64,000 nt of DNA from Phellopilus nigrolimitatus. Its lineage: Eukaryota; Basidiomycota; Agaricomycetes; Hymenochaetales; Hymenochaetaceae. A program made the translations under genes and the position numbers. The stretch covers positions 1 through 64,000 of the forward strand of contig JAJOHG010000038.1 in NCBI GenBank assembly GCA_021029095.1. The letters are read 5' to 3'. Under the pieces are notes generated by a model, which made no database searches, was not told the origin of the DNA, and worked only from the letters and a program-made list of their open reading frames with translations. Below are positions 1 through 8,990 of the stretch, piece after piece (the stretch's first letter is position 1; every line of letters begins with the position of its first letter).

Positions 1-588
1 GCTGTCGCACAGGGCGAAGATTTCGCGCATCGGGTATGTAGAGTGCGGTCCATGCGTCGGGTCCTTAATCAGTAGCCGAAGATCCATTTCCGCCTTCAGG
101 GCGCCTTTGATCCCGTCGGCGAACCCGCGGTTAACGTCTAAGTCGCTAAAGATAGCCCGCGTCTTTAGATCGTCGGCTATCCGAGTATACTCTCGGTAGT
201 ACCGTGCAAAGGCTGGCCGATCGGCATGCCCGGTCGTCGGCTGCTCGCCTATCAGTCGCTTGGCGTCGGGAATCGTAAAGGTCGGTTTTGCTCCAGGATA
301 GAGGGCCAGAACGTCATCGCGGAAAGGGGTCCATAAGTGGCCGATAGCCGACGGGAGCGTCTTCCACGCGAGGCCGTCTTTCCCGGCGTAGAGACACGCG
401 CTTGATATTGCGTCCTCGTCGGTTAGATTGTTCCGCTGGATGAGAAGTTCGATGACCGTGAAGAAGTGCGGAAGTGCCTCTTCGTTGTCGGAAGAAAACG
501 TCGGCGCGCGTCTGTCTCCGGGCAGCGGCATATCGCCCGGATCTACGCCGGCGGCGGGATTAAAGAAGCGAGCTACTGCACCTGCCAT
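1..588 (-). CDS. Retrotransposon gag-like protein, partial
   Basis: A minus-strand frame runs without a stop from the window's left edge to an ATG at 588 (196 codons, C-terminus outside). The protein begins MAGAVARFF and contains a compact alpha-helical segment (EALPHFFTVIELL, WTPFRDDVL, FARYYREYTRIADDL) of the type found in gag capsid regions of basidiomycete LTR elements. The same frame stays open upstream to 1212 without another ATG; that stretch is rich in Ser, Arg and Pro (SPSPSPERGR-like) and may be translated through an upstream intron or be leader. No zinc knuckle or pol is visible because the element continues off the window. That it is gag-like is recognition of family style, not a search result. 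Confidence 0.6.
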   Translation of the reverse strand, partial: MAGAVARFFNPAAGVDPGDMPLPGDRRAPTFSSDNEEALPHFFTVIELLIQRNNLTDEDAISSACLYAGKDGLAWKTLPSAIGHLWTPFRDDVLALYPGAKPTFTIPDAKRLIGEQPTTGHADRPAFARYYREYTRIADDLKTRAIFSDLDVNRGFADGIKGALKAEMDLRLLIKDPTHGPHSTYPMREIFALCDS

Positions 589-1578
589 CGTACTAGCAGT
601 CGGGGCGGCTGGCGTAGATACTGTTGACGGAGTCGGGAACGTGAGTCGGGGGAGTGACGTCGGCGGTACGTGGAAAATCGAGTTTGTCGGCGTGTAGAAA
701 ACGGTGTTCGGCGGCGGCGAAGGACTTCCTAATGGAGTAAGCGGACTATTCGAGAAGAGTGCTTCGCGTATTCGTCGGCTATGCTGGCGATCTATCGACA
801 AGTCCTGGAGGCTGTCGGATACGGAAGCGACGGCCGAGTCGCCTCGAGTCGGAGTCTGCGGGTGCGGGTGTTCGTTCAAACGGGAGCTACGCGAGCGGGC
901 GGGCGAGTCAGTTCTTCGAGCAGAACGTCCTCGTTCGGGCGAAGGTGAAGGTGAACGGGGTGTGCGCGGCCCGTCGGACTCTTGGACGGTTCGGCTCTGC
1001 CTTATCGTTGTCGAGCGGAGGGACCGTGATCGGAAGGGAGAGGCCGATGGCTGTCGAGGTGCCGGGTACGGTCGAGGCGGAAGCGCGTATCGGCTACGGG
1101 TGCGGCGGGAAGATGATGCGACTTCTGATTCGTCCTCGGTGCGTGCCGCTTTTGATGTGTCGGGGCGTCTTCTCGGCGGCAGGTTTGCTGACTTCCAAAG
1201 CCGATTTGCGCGTCAAGCTCCTAATCGGCCAAACACTGTGTTACCCCCCGCGGTTGGTTCCAGGTTTACGAGATCCTTTCGTGCCGGGCGGGAAAACAGT
1301 CGAAGGACCGTACGTCCGCCGTTCAATGAATCTACAGTGCTTTAGCCAGGAGGGAACAAGCCGAAGTCGGACTCAACACTGGGTCTGATCAGAAACAGCC
1401 GCGTCCTCGTCGGGCGCGGGGCCGACTCGATCTGTTGGGGCGGGCCGACTGTCGGAGCGCTGAGAGGAACGAAGTAGGGCGATGTCTCACGATGACTAGA
1501 ACCTGATCGACGTCGCACAGAGAGAAGAGAAGTGGGCAATGAACTCTATAGAAGAAGAACGGGCAGGATTCCCCCCCC

Positions 1579-1867
1579 TGTCGTACATGATGCGAAACTC
1601 TACTCTAAATAGGGCGGCGGCCGGGCCGCATATCTTCCTTATCGCTATCCGCTAAGCGGCTAGCCGTCGCCTATCCCTCGTCCGACTCCACCGGCCGGCC
1701 GACCGCACGCGGTGTGTCGTAATAAGTCTATCCATTCTCCGACCGATGTCCGTTTCGGCCGCTGCTTCGTGATCCGTGTTCGGCCGACAGCCGCTTGCCG
1801 ACGTCGGGGGCCGCCGCATGCTGGTGTAGTTACGAAATCGGACTGTACCCAGTCGGATACTGGTACA
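1579..1867 (-). repeat. Candidate 5' LTR of the gag-bearing element
   Basis: A 289-bp block begins TGT and ends ACA on both strands (TGTCGTAC at the left, GGTACA at the right) and separates Argonaute-derived sequence from the gag leader. An AT-rich CTATTTAGAG near 1610 could be a TATA element. No second copy is in the window, so LTR status rests on position and ends only. Confidence 0.4.
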
Positions 1868-2335
1868 GCGGACGCCCACAGGTAGCTCGCGTCGTGCACA
1901 CCCTGCTGGATGTCGTCCACGGAGAACCAGTTCTCGTCAAATATCACCGTGTAGTGCGTCGCGCGCACTGTGCCTTGCTGCCCCGCGTGCGCCTGCAGGA
2001 AGAAATCGAAGTTCTACACTGCAGTAACGGCCCGGTCGACGAGCGTCCCGGCCTTCATGTTCGAGGTCTTATCCGCCTGCTTGGGCCTTGTCGGGTAGAA
2101 GCGCGTACGGAACCGCTTCCCGCAGATCGCGATGGTGAGCTTGGGACTGTAGCCCTTGAAAGAGCGAAATGCTGTTTTGATCTCCGGGAGCTCGTGAATG
2201 AGCACGTGTTTGAATTGGTCGTCGGAGACCCACCGCGGAACACGACGACACGTTCGGGAAGGGTCTTCATATGCTTCAAATATTCATTCAGACACTCGAT
2301 CATTATTTGCTTGACCCTGGTAATCTTCTGTTTTA
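1868..2335 (-). pseudogene. Argonaute pseudogene, C-terminal PIWI fragment
   Basis: Read on the minus strand, this block gives the second half of a PIWI domain in broken frames: KTLPERVVVFR, then VLIHELPEIKTAF, YSPKLTIAICGKRFRTRFYP, a TLVDRAVTAV segment, then VRATHYTVIFDEN and DIQQGVHDASYLW. These are the standard landmarks of fungal Argonautes (slicer of the RNAi pathway). The FRDGVS motif that supplies one catalytic Asp is destroyed by a one-base loss (Asp replaced, frame shifted). The fragment is cut at 1868 by the retroelement and at about 2335 by unrelated sequence next to the Brr2 fragment, so the Asp-bearing first half of PIWI is missing. It cannot encode a working slicer. Confidence 0.85.
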
Positions 2336-2462
2336 AAGAATACTGTCAGAATAGAATGATAAAAAATCAAAGACATCACTCGCCTCTTTTTCGTGTTCTT
2401 GGAGGCCAAGACTTGCGGGATAGAAGCATACGAAACTGTTCTCCTTGTGTCATGTATTGACT
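2336..2462. other. Unassigned spacer between two gene fragments
   Basis: About 127 bp of AT-rich sequence between the PIWI fragment and the Brr2 fragment. No open frame, terminal repeat or recognisable family was found. Confidence 0.4.
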
Positions 2463-2998
2463 AAGAGCATGCAGATACGTCCGAATGCTCAAGACACCTG
2501 GCCTTTATAGCGTTGGTCGGGATTATCTCGATGGTGACCCAATGCTCATCCAGAAGCGTGCCGACATTGCTCATTCGGCCGCAGCTATGCTGGAGAAGTG
2601 TAATCTCCTTAAATACGCGCGTTCGTCTGGAAAGTGCACATCGACAAAGTTAGGCAGATTTGCATCACATTTTTACGTCACGTACAACCCAATGGCAACA
2701 TACAACCAACATTTACGCCCATCTATGTCTACGTTTGAGCTCTTTAGGGTCTTTGCACTTTCTAATGAATTCAAACATATTTCCGTTCGCCAAGACGAAA
2801 AGCTGTAACTTAACAAACTGCTTGAACGTGTTACCCATTCCCGTGAAGGAGAGCGTCGAAGAGCCAGCTGCGAAGATCAACGTCCTACTTCAGGCCTACA
2901 TTCCGCAGCTCAAGCTGGATGGGTTTGTTCTTGTCGCCGACATGATCTTCGTGCAATCCCGCTATTGGATGCGAAAACAAGCATGATATTCGGACGCC
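2463..2998 (+). pseudogene. Brr2/SNRNP200 RNA helicase fragment
   Basis: The plus strand encodes a piece of the Ski2-like spliceosomal helicase Brr2: RYVRMLKTPGLYSVG, then [54 protein letters not shown], then in a second frame [20 protein letters not shown] and [16 protein letters not shown]. This matches the winged-helix/Sec63-type region after a helicase cassette, which normally helps unwind U4/U6. The copy is dead: a stop replaces Glu just after RQDEKL (about 2806) and one extra base near 2830 shifts the frame. It is only about 175 codons of a protein over 2000 residues long, lies antisense to the surrounding Argonaute remains, and has no intron in this stretch. Confidence 0.88.
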
Positions 2999-3019
2999 CA
3001 GGGAGCGTCTAAATATCAT
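2983..3019. repeat. Inverted repeat at the Brr2/Argonaute junction
   Basis: ATGATATT-cg-GACGC, a 7-nt loop, then GCGTC-ta-AATATCAT: 13 of 15 bases pair in each arm. It sits exactly where the plus-strand Brr2 homology ends and the minus-strand Argonaute MID homology begins. Confidence 0.85.
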
Positions 3020-4620
3020 TTCTCAATCACAACGATTGCTGCGGTACGCAGCGGGTCGCGTGGGTTCATTGGGGGGAGCCGCACGAAGAGCAGCGGTGGG
3101 AATGCGTCGTCGACCTGCATCCCGCCCGCCAGGCATGTCGCCAGGAACCGCGTCACGACACCGCACAGCGCCGGGTCCGAGGAATCCCTGAAGTCCTCGC
3201 GGCCGTTATCCGCAAGGACGAGAACGGCGGCGCCAGTAAGCGGCGCGTTCCGGTGTAAATGCACGTCACGGGTGTTCCAGGATCCGTTGGCGACGGTGAG
3301 AGGGCCTGTCGAGTATATGACTTTGGGTGGGCTGGACGACCGCTATGTCGATTGATAATTCGATGCCAAAGCCCTGTATGGGCGGCGGGCACTGACACAG
3401 ACCTAGTAATCTGATTCCCTGTTCTGTGATCGCCTTAGCATTGATGTACGGAGGGTTGGCCGAGTACTTCGTCATCTCCGCAGCCTCGCTCCCAGAGAGC
3501 ATGTCCGCGAAAGGCTGGCCCGGCTCAATCTCACAGAGTTCTGCGGGGACAAAGATATCCTTCATCTTGTTTCCCACATTGATAACGGAAAAAGTCGTCC
3601 GCATGTTGGAGGCGGATGTTGAAATCTGTACACTACCATGAGTATCTAAAACCCAGCTAGTCACACTTGCCAGTTGTGCTTACTTCATTGAAAGTACTGT
3701 TCCACGCTGACCATCCCACCCAGTTCGTCGCACTGGAAGACTGTCTTCCTCGCAGACTGGTTTCCGAAAGCCTTGATTTTGCTCTTCCTGCGGTAGCCTA
3801 GATGCTTCGTCGTGACCCTCACGTGCCGGTAAAAAAGCTCTGGGGGTTGCTTGCCCCGTACGATGTCTGTTTATGTTTGATCATCGCATTGCTAAGGCAC
3901 GCGTTCGGGACGTAAAACGCGCCCGTGCAGACGTTGATGTTGACCATGAGCATCTTGTACACTGGGCGCACACTTGCGAAGAACCCCTTCCATGCTTCGA
4001 GACCCGCACTGAGAGCGAGCGGAGATTCGCCCAAAACTGCCAGGGGAAACAAGCAGCCTTTCTTGTCGGGCATACCCGTCTGCGACGCGTGCGCGGTCGT
4101 GACGAGATTGAATGCAGAGATTATCGGAAGAGGATTATAATTCACATCCTCGCCTTGCAGGTAGCTAGAGACTTTTTTTTTTTTCAAGTAGGATCAGTCG
4201 CATATCTAGTTGAGAATATGAACGCTTACCGATCCAAGTCTGCAGCCCTAAGTTCCTTGGGCTCGAGGACCTTGACTGTGTAAACCCTCTCAGATCCTTC
4301 TGAGACTGTCGCAAAGAAATCTGCAGGAAGGCGGCTTCTCGACACCAGCCTCTGCGTACAGTCGTGTGCTATCTCGTGGGCTATGGTGCAACCTCCGGCG
4401 TGGATTATAGGAGCTTGAATACGCGCTTACGAACAGCCGCAGAGACTACATCGGGAGCAATCACGACTGGGTAGTCGTACAAAACGACATCCTTCGGATA
4501 CCCTTCGGATACTTGAGCGCAAAGAAATTTCCGCGAACTGCAATCGCGGCATTGCACTTCCCGAACCTCGGACACTGGCCAGCGGCGGGTTCGAGTGCAG
4601 CCCGGGCGGGTACGCATTGC
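3011..4620 (-). pseudogene. Argonaute pseudogene, N, L1, PAZ and MID regions
   Basis: In minus-strand order the remains run: N domain (GNFFALKYPKG about 4520, YPVVIAPDVVSAAVRKRVF about 4450, then HEIAHDCTQRLVSRSRLP about 4360), a GT-AG intron near 4160-4240, L1 (LEAWKGFFASVRP, KMLMVNINVCTGAFY, about 3900-4010), PAZ (HLGYRRKSK, VFQCDELGG, VSVEQYF, about 3690-3810; then PAELCEIEPGQPFADML and NPPYINAKAI, about 3400-3550) and MID (VLVLADNGR, GMQVDD, LFVRLPP, about 3030-3210). The reading frame changes several times; a short tandem duplication (CTTCGGATACC-type) breaks the N domain near 4490-4510. Sequence further upstream to about 4890 is Gln/Leu-rich and may be the N-terminal extension. Introns are retained, so this decayed in place and is not a processed copy. 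Confidence 0.85.
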
Positions 4621-4900
4621 CCACGCCGGCGAGGGCGAGGTTCAGTGACAAACCTTGCTGCTGCGCCATGGCGAGGCACTGCCGGTGCTCGAGACGCTGT
4701 TGCTCCTGCAACACGGCAAGCATCCGCAGGTTCATCACCGCGGGGTTCATGCTGCCCCAGGCACCGTAGTGCAAGCCGGATCCCAGTAGAGACGTGTCCC
4801 AGTTTGCGCATGTAAAGCTGAAAGTTTGAGAAATTGTGGGCGGGTGTCCGGGTCGACTCGCTCTACCAAACCCGAAGCCCATTACATCATCAACCATGTG

Positions 4901-5007
4901 AAACCATCACAAACCACAGCCAAACCACAGCCAAACCACAGTCTAAACCACAAAAACCACAGTGTTGCAGAAAAAAACCACAGTGTTGCAAAAAAAAACC
5001 ACAGCCA
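4901..5007. repeat. Degenerate AAACCACAG tandem repeat
   Basis: At least seven copies of an AAACCACAG-like unit, with two longer CCACAGTGTTGCA copies separated by A-runs. Plain low-complexity sequence; no gene seen. Confidence 0.85.
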
Positions 5008-5239
5008 AGGAATACAGGGAGTTGGACTTTCTGTACAGCACCTTAAGTGTTCGGCTTAGACACTTGATCTCTCGACAATATTTTTTTTGTACTTAGACCA
5101 GGCTCTATGAAGCATAGGTAAAAGTAAGTAGGAAGTACGATGTTGCGATTACAAAAAAGTTGGGTGTTGAGGAAAAAAGTTGGCAAATGAGTTGAAAGTT
5201 GGTAAAAAAAGTTGAGTCTTCGATTAAACAATGAAAAAT

Positions 5240-5410
5240 ACACTCATAGAACTGTGACCTCGACTTCTTAAATGACGTAACTTTTTAAAGTTCAACTTCG
5301 TACTTGCTTAAATTCCTACAACCTCGACTTCAGACTTGCACAATTCTTGTGAGTTCGATCTATGACTTGCTTTGTTTCTTACAAGTTCGACTTCGTTCTT
5401 TGTTAAACAG
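5240..5410. repeat. Degenerate tandem repeat, about 62-bp unit
   Basis: The phrases CCTCGACTTC, GTTCAACTTCG / GTTCGATC and ACTTGCTT recur with a spacing of about 60 bp through AT-rich DNA. The surrounding 5010-5470 stretch holds no gene I can recognise. Confidence 0.5.
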
Positions 5411-5472
5411 TGAAAAAAACGCCCATAAGAATGCCATCCAGAAAGGGAGAATGAAAAGAAGAAGGAAAGAAA

Positions 5473-5534
5473 ATAAATATTGTGCACCGAAGTGCATTCC
5501 ACTCTGAAAAGCGTGTCATCCTTGTGCAGGGGCC

Positions 5535-5565
<31 letters not shown>

Positions 5566-5589
5566 TTCGTATGTCACCCCGAAGGGGAC
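5473..5589 (-). ncRNA. U6 spliceosomal snRNA (possible pseudogene)
   Basis: On the minus strand a 5' stem-loop GTCCCCTTCGGGGTGAC (5589-5573) is followed by AATTGGAACGATACAGAGA and AGATTAGCATGGCCCCTGC, then ACAAGGATGACACGC. The ACAGAGA box, the AGC triad and the internal stem-loop region are fully conserved, so identity with U6, the catalytic snRNA, is clear. The 3' part is not typical: the sequence after GACACGC runs TTTTC at once (5510-5507), which could end pol III transcription early, and the next T-run is at 5473-5470. I see no clear TATA box 30 bp upstream. It may be a functional gene with an unusual 3' end or one of the dispersed U6 pseudogenes fungi carry. The 3' limit given is the second T-run. 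Confidence 0.82.
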
Positions 5590-5727
5590 AATATCCATTG
5601 TGTTAATGAACTCATGTGAGTCTCGGTTTCATGTTTAGGTGGATCGGCGGGTCTTGTGTTCCACATTCTTACACCAATCTGAGTACATATATGCCGTACT
5701 TGAAGCGAAAACGGTCGTTCTTCGAGC

Positions 5728-6300
5728 CTAATCGGTGTCAATACAGTTCTCAGGATTCTCAAAGTGAAAGTGGATAAACTGCATTACAAGGGCATCAACT
5801 TCGCCCCCACAGATGCGACGAGGACACCAGAAATACACATTTGAACATCTTGTTGCCCAGAATGAAATCAAGTCGTCTTTACCGTTATGCTTGTTTACCG
5901 AGAATATGATTATGTGCTCCGCATTCTTACTCCACTCAACAAAAGTCGTAAGCTCGTCTGAGCTCTGCTGATTCAAAAGATGTGCCCAGATGGAGGGTAT
6001 GCCAAAGGCAATGGGACGGAAGCGACTCAAGACGTGAGAAAGAATACGAGGGAATTTTGGCAGAGCTGCGGGTGCTCGTCGTACTTCATGCGAATGCGCC
6101 AATACAAAGATACGAGCAAGGATTTCGTTGGAAAGGGTATACACGCTGCCAGTGAACGCAACACGTTTTACTTACTGGTGCAGCATGGCCTCGCCCTTCC
6201 GGAATGATCGTGCCGCCACTATTGTCACATTTTGCATGTCATTGAAACGGCGAATGCAGGTCTTTGCGTCGGTTACGTGGTCTCCCGACATTGGTGTAAC
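5728..6300 (-). pseudogene. F-box protein remnant
   Basis: The minus-strand frame 6144-5728 encodes YTLSNEILARIFVLAH, then PKFPRILSHVLSRFRPIAFG and SIWAHLLNQQSSDELTTFVE: an F-box-like domain of the expanded Agaricomycete family that links substrates to SCF ubiquitin ligases. Upstream, 6300-6165 keeps a matching N-terminal frame (CIRRFNDMQN, RSFRKGEAMLHQ) but it stops at TAA just before the F-box; the 32-bp gap starts GTAAGT and ends AG, too short for a normal intron. The product ends after about 138 residues, without the leucine-rich C-terminal part such proteins have. I read it as a truncated pseudogene related to the complete copy at 7138-8587. Confidence 0.6.
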
Positions 6301-7137
6301 TTTTTCGTGTAATGTGTAACATAAGCCCCATTCAAAGGCAAAAGTATACTTTCACTCACAGAAAGTCAACTGCTATGTCGCACAAGTTTGTCTCGCACAT
6401 CCGACCGCCGTTCTCTTCGAGATGCTATTGCGCACGGATGAGTTAGTCAATGGTCCCTTTATCGATGTATACTTTATGCTTTCCCGCATGGATTCGCAAC
6501 CATATCACCTAGTGAGCGAGCAGTAAGAAAGTCTTCCGCTTCCGCTCAGTGATTTCAGTTTGGTTTTAAAAAAGTGCAAGTGTCCAGCCTGTATCGGCCT
6601 GGCCATAGTGTTTACAGGAACTGAGAAAGGCCGACGCGCTCGCGTGCTGGTGTTTCGTGTACGTAAGCTGTATTAGAATTACGTTTTGTTGATATCATAC
6701 ATCATCGTCGACGCGACGCGTTCTGGCGCGACTCTTCACGCCCCGTATATGCTTGCGACTTTGTTTTCCGCCCTCACTATTCTGCTCTTCCAGAAAAAGA
6801 AGATTAAGCAATCTCTGAAGACCTGATTTCGCCTGCATAAAATTTGTGGAAGACCCGCTACTCACGCCTCTCGTCTGTGCACATACAAACCGCCGTCGAC
6901 ACTCGACATCAACAGTTCGTCGGGCGGTATGGCACCCTTTTCATCAGACGTGTTCATCGACACTGAAATCATCGACGTTCTAATCGATGCACTATTGCGT
7001 CTCAAGAAGAGCGGAGGACGTATGCGCGAAAATGACCTATGGGGGGAGTGCTGCTTGTGCGTGCTGTTTGTTTGAAAGGTTTGATTCACGAATTGTCACG
7101 CCTGACATTCTGTCCTTGGATTGACGATTATCCAACT
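6301..7137. other. Intergenic region between two F-box loci
   Basis: No gene recognised with confidence. An ATG at 6929 opens a short frame (about 40 residues, IDVLIDALLRLKKSGG) that could be a first exon of the downstream F-box gene, but I find no clean splice pair. The phrase TATGCGCGAAA occurs at both 7020 and 7137. Confidence 0.4.
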
Positions 7138-8587
7138 ATGCGCGAAATCACACCTCCACCCTCTAGTCGAACTGATGTTGGTCTCAAGACGAGCTTCCGC
7201 CAATTTAAAGATGCCTCGGACGCTCTAGATATGCTAGCCTCACACTTTCGGAAAGGTGCTGCTTCTATCTGCCGAAAGTTATTGAAAAATGACGACTCTG
7301 CTTTCAAGTGTGGCGTTCACAGTCTTCCAGACAAGATTCTCTCACGTATATTCCTGATCATGCACGAAGTGGAAACGGTATACAGCGCGCCCATTATTCT
7401 TTCTGTCGTCTCGCGCCGTTTCCGTGCGATCGCGCTAGACACACCTGCTCTATGGACGTGTGTTTCGAACGAAATGAGCGCCGATGAATTGAAGACGTTT
7501 CTTTCGCGAAGCAAAGACCAGAAGCTGCTTGTTCGCCTTCGCGCCAATGGCATCCCTAGGCGCACACACAAATTTTCACCGCGTCTGGAAATGTTTCTTA
7601 GTAATGTGCTGCCCCATGCCGGGCGTTGGCGCGAGCTGCGCCTGGCTGTCGGGAGGAATGGACGCATTCGCGGGCGCCACTAAAGACTGGCGAGAACTCT
7701 TTCACCTTCTTCTCGGATACACCGAAGGCATGCGGTTCCCCTCTATGGAAGTGTTAAGAATCCATTTCCCAAACCGTGACTCACCTGGTCTACAACCTTC
7801 ACCAGATTATCCAGCAGCCCTCCGGTGGAAGCTCCCCAAACTTCGTCATCTCGAGTTGCTTAATTTTGTACCACTACGCAAATTGGCGATTGAAAAACAT
7901 CTCGAATCATGCCGCGTGGACTTCAAGCATGAGCTCCGAGATATCTCAACTCTGCTAAAATTCTTGAGGAATGTTTCTGGCGTGAAAAAGCTGTCTCTGG
8001 ACTTCCCCGCTCATTCAGACGTTCATCTTTCTTCTCCCATCGACTTTCCACACCTCGAAGAGCTTGAAATATCCGCTACAAATATCGTTTTCACTCAACT
8101 TCTAACTGCCATTCGAGCTCCGATCTTGACCACACTCCTCGTCAAATCTTACGATTTTCTCGACTTTCCACAGGCTGGTAGCATCCTTCCTCTAGGCTTC
8201 TGCCTCCCGACTGTGCGGAAATTAACTATTCTATCCGATCTGAGAGCTACGCCGGACGGGAGAAACATGGTGCCCTTCCTTAATAGCATCTTTAGCGGAG
8301 TGCAGGGAACGACGGCTCTTTCACTGACATTCCCTAATACTCCTCCTCCAAAATCATTCGCCGGCCTCCTTACTCTTCCGCATCTCTACAAACTCGAATT
8401 GGACCATTGCAACCTCTTCACGAAAACAGCGGTGATAGCCCTGGCAGATGGACTGTGCAGCAGGAAAAGGGGTCGTCGTATGTTGGGAAAACTAGATATC
8501 GCGGTGGAGCGGCGACTCTCGAGGAAGGATCTAGAGAGTGCGTTTCTTTTCACAAAAATCAACTGGGTGGAGGATGAAGAAGATTGA
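7138..8587 (+). CDS. F-box/LRR-type protein with an apparent frameshift
   Basis: The frame from 7138 (MREITPPPSS) encodes an N-terminal helix region, an F-box-like stretch (SLPDKILSRIFLIMHE, VVSRRFRAIALDTPALWTC, about residues 60-105) and the SADELKTFLSRSKDQKLLVRL segment typical of Agaricomycete F-box proteins. This frame ends at 7683; the protein clearly continues one frame over from about 7650 (KDWRELFHLLLGY, then leucine-rich repeats such as LPKLRHLELLNF, FPHLEELEIS, LPTVRKLTIL, LPHLYKLELDHC) to 8587. The 38-bp overlap is too short for an intron, so this is a one-base frameshift: mutation or base-call error. An alternative start is an in-frame ATG at 7039. The role would be substrate recognition in an SCF complex; the substrate cannot be inferred. 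Confidence 0.7.
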
Positions 8588-8902
8588 AACAATGCGTAAG
8601 CGATATTTCGGAATATTGTCTGGACTTTATATGACCTTAATTTTGTCATCGCAGATAATTGATAGACGCTTTCACTTTCTGTGCGCTCAATTGAAAAGTC
8701 ATGTACTTCGTCGACGCATACTATCCCGCGTCGCGTAATTGGCAGTTTTACTAAATAGAACCTAATTCAATCCTTCTATATACTTTATTTCTTTTATTTC
8801 GGCTCTGTTCTTAATTCACTTTCTCGCACGTAGCTAGAGCTCTTTAATTTATGTTTCGCTTTTTGGGGGTTGCCTGCTAGGACAATTGTGGCTCTTGACA
8901 CG
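8588..8902. other. Intergenic region upstream of SMC1
   Basis: AT-rich 3' flank of the F-box gene passing into the GC-richer SMC1 promoter. Nothing else recognised apart from the MCB listed separately. Confidence 0.5.
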
Positions 8903-8913
8903 ACGCGACGCGT
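8903..8913 (+). promoter_or_regulatory. MluI cell-cycle box (MCB) upstream of SMC1
   Basis: ACGCGACGCGT: one perfect ACGCGT palindrome (8908-8913) overlapping a near match, 78 bp before the SMC1 ATG. ACGCGT is the known site of the fungal MBF factor (Mbp1/Res-Swi6/Cdc10) that drives G1/S genes, including cohesin subunits in yeasts. Function here is inferred. Confidence 0.55.
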
Positions 8914-8990
8914 CCCGTGATAGTTCGCGCGCTTTTGTCACAGTCTTGCTTAGTTGTCGAACGCCGCGAGCACAGTCTAACGTATCCGCC

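Larger units (their letters stand above)
1..1867 (-). mobile_element. LTR-type retroelement, 5' portion, inserted in an Argonaute pseudogene
   Basis: The gag-like frame at 1-588 reads leftward away from a candidate LTR at 1579-1867. Homology to Argonaute stops exactly where this segment starts (around 1868), which fits insertion into that gene. Between 589 and 1578 I see the Ser/Arg/Pro-rich open frame (to 1212) and GC-rich leader with a G-run just inside the LTR, but no convincing tRNA primer-binding site. The other LTR and the second target duplication lie outside the window, so the boundary is inferred from one end only. Confidence 0.5.

Noticed and set aside
1245..1275. tRNA primer-binding site for the gag-bearing element
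   Set aside because: TGGAACCAACCG on the minus strand looks superficially suitable but is over 300 bp from the candidate LTR.
704..1388. Two overlapping plus-strand frames of over 200 codons
   Set aside because: They mirror the Ser/Arg/Pro-rich minus-strand frame of the retroelement; GC-rich low-complexity DNA opens several frames at once, and neither has a domain.
6144..6176. 32-bp GTAAGT...CAG intron in the truncated F-box locus
   Set aside because: Shorter than any intron verified in the window (about 44-45 bp minimum) and without room for a branch site; kept as a disabling stop.
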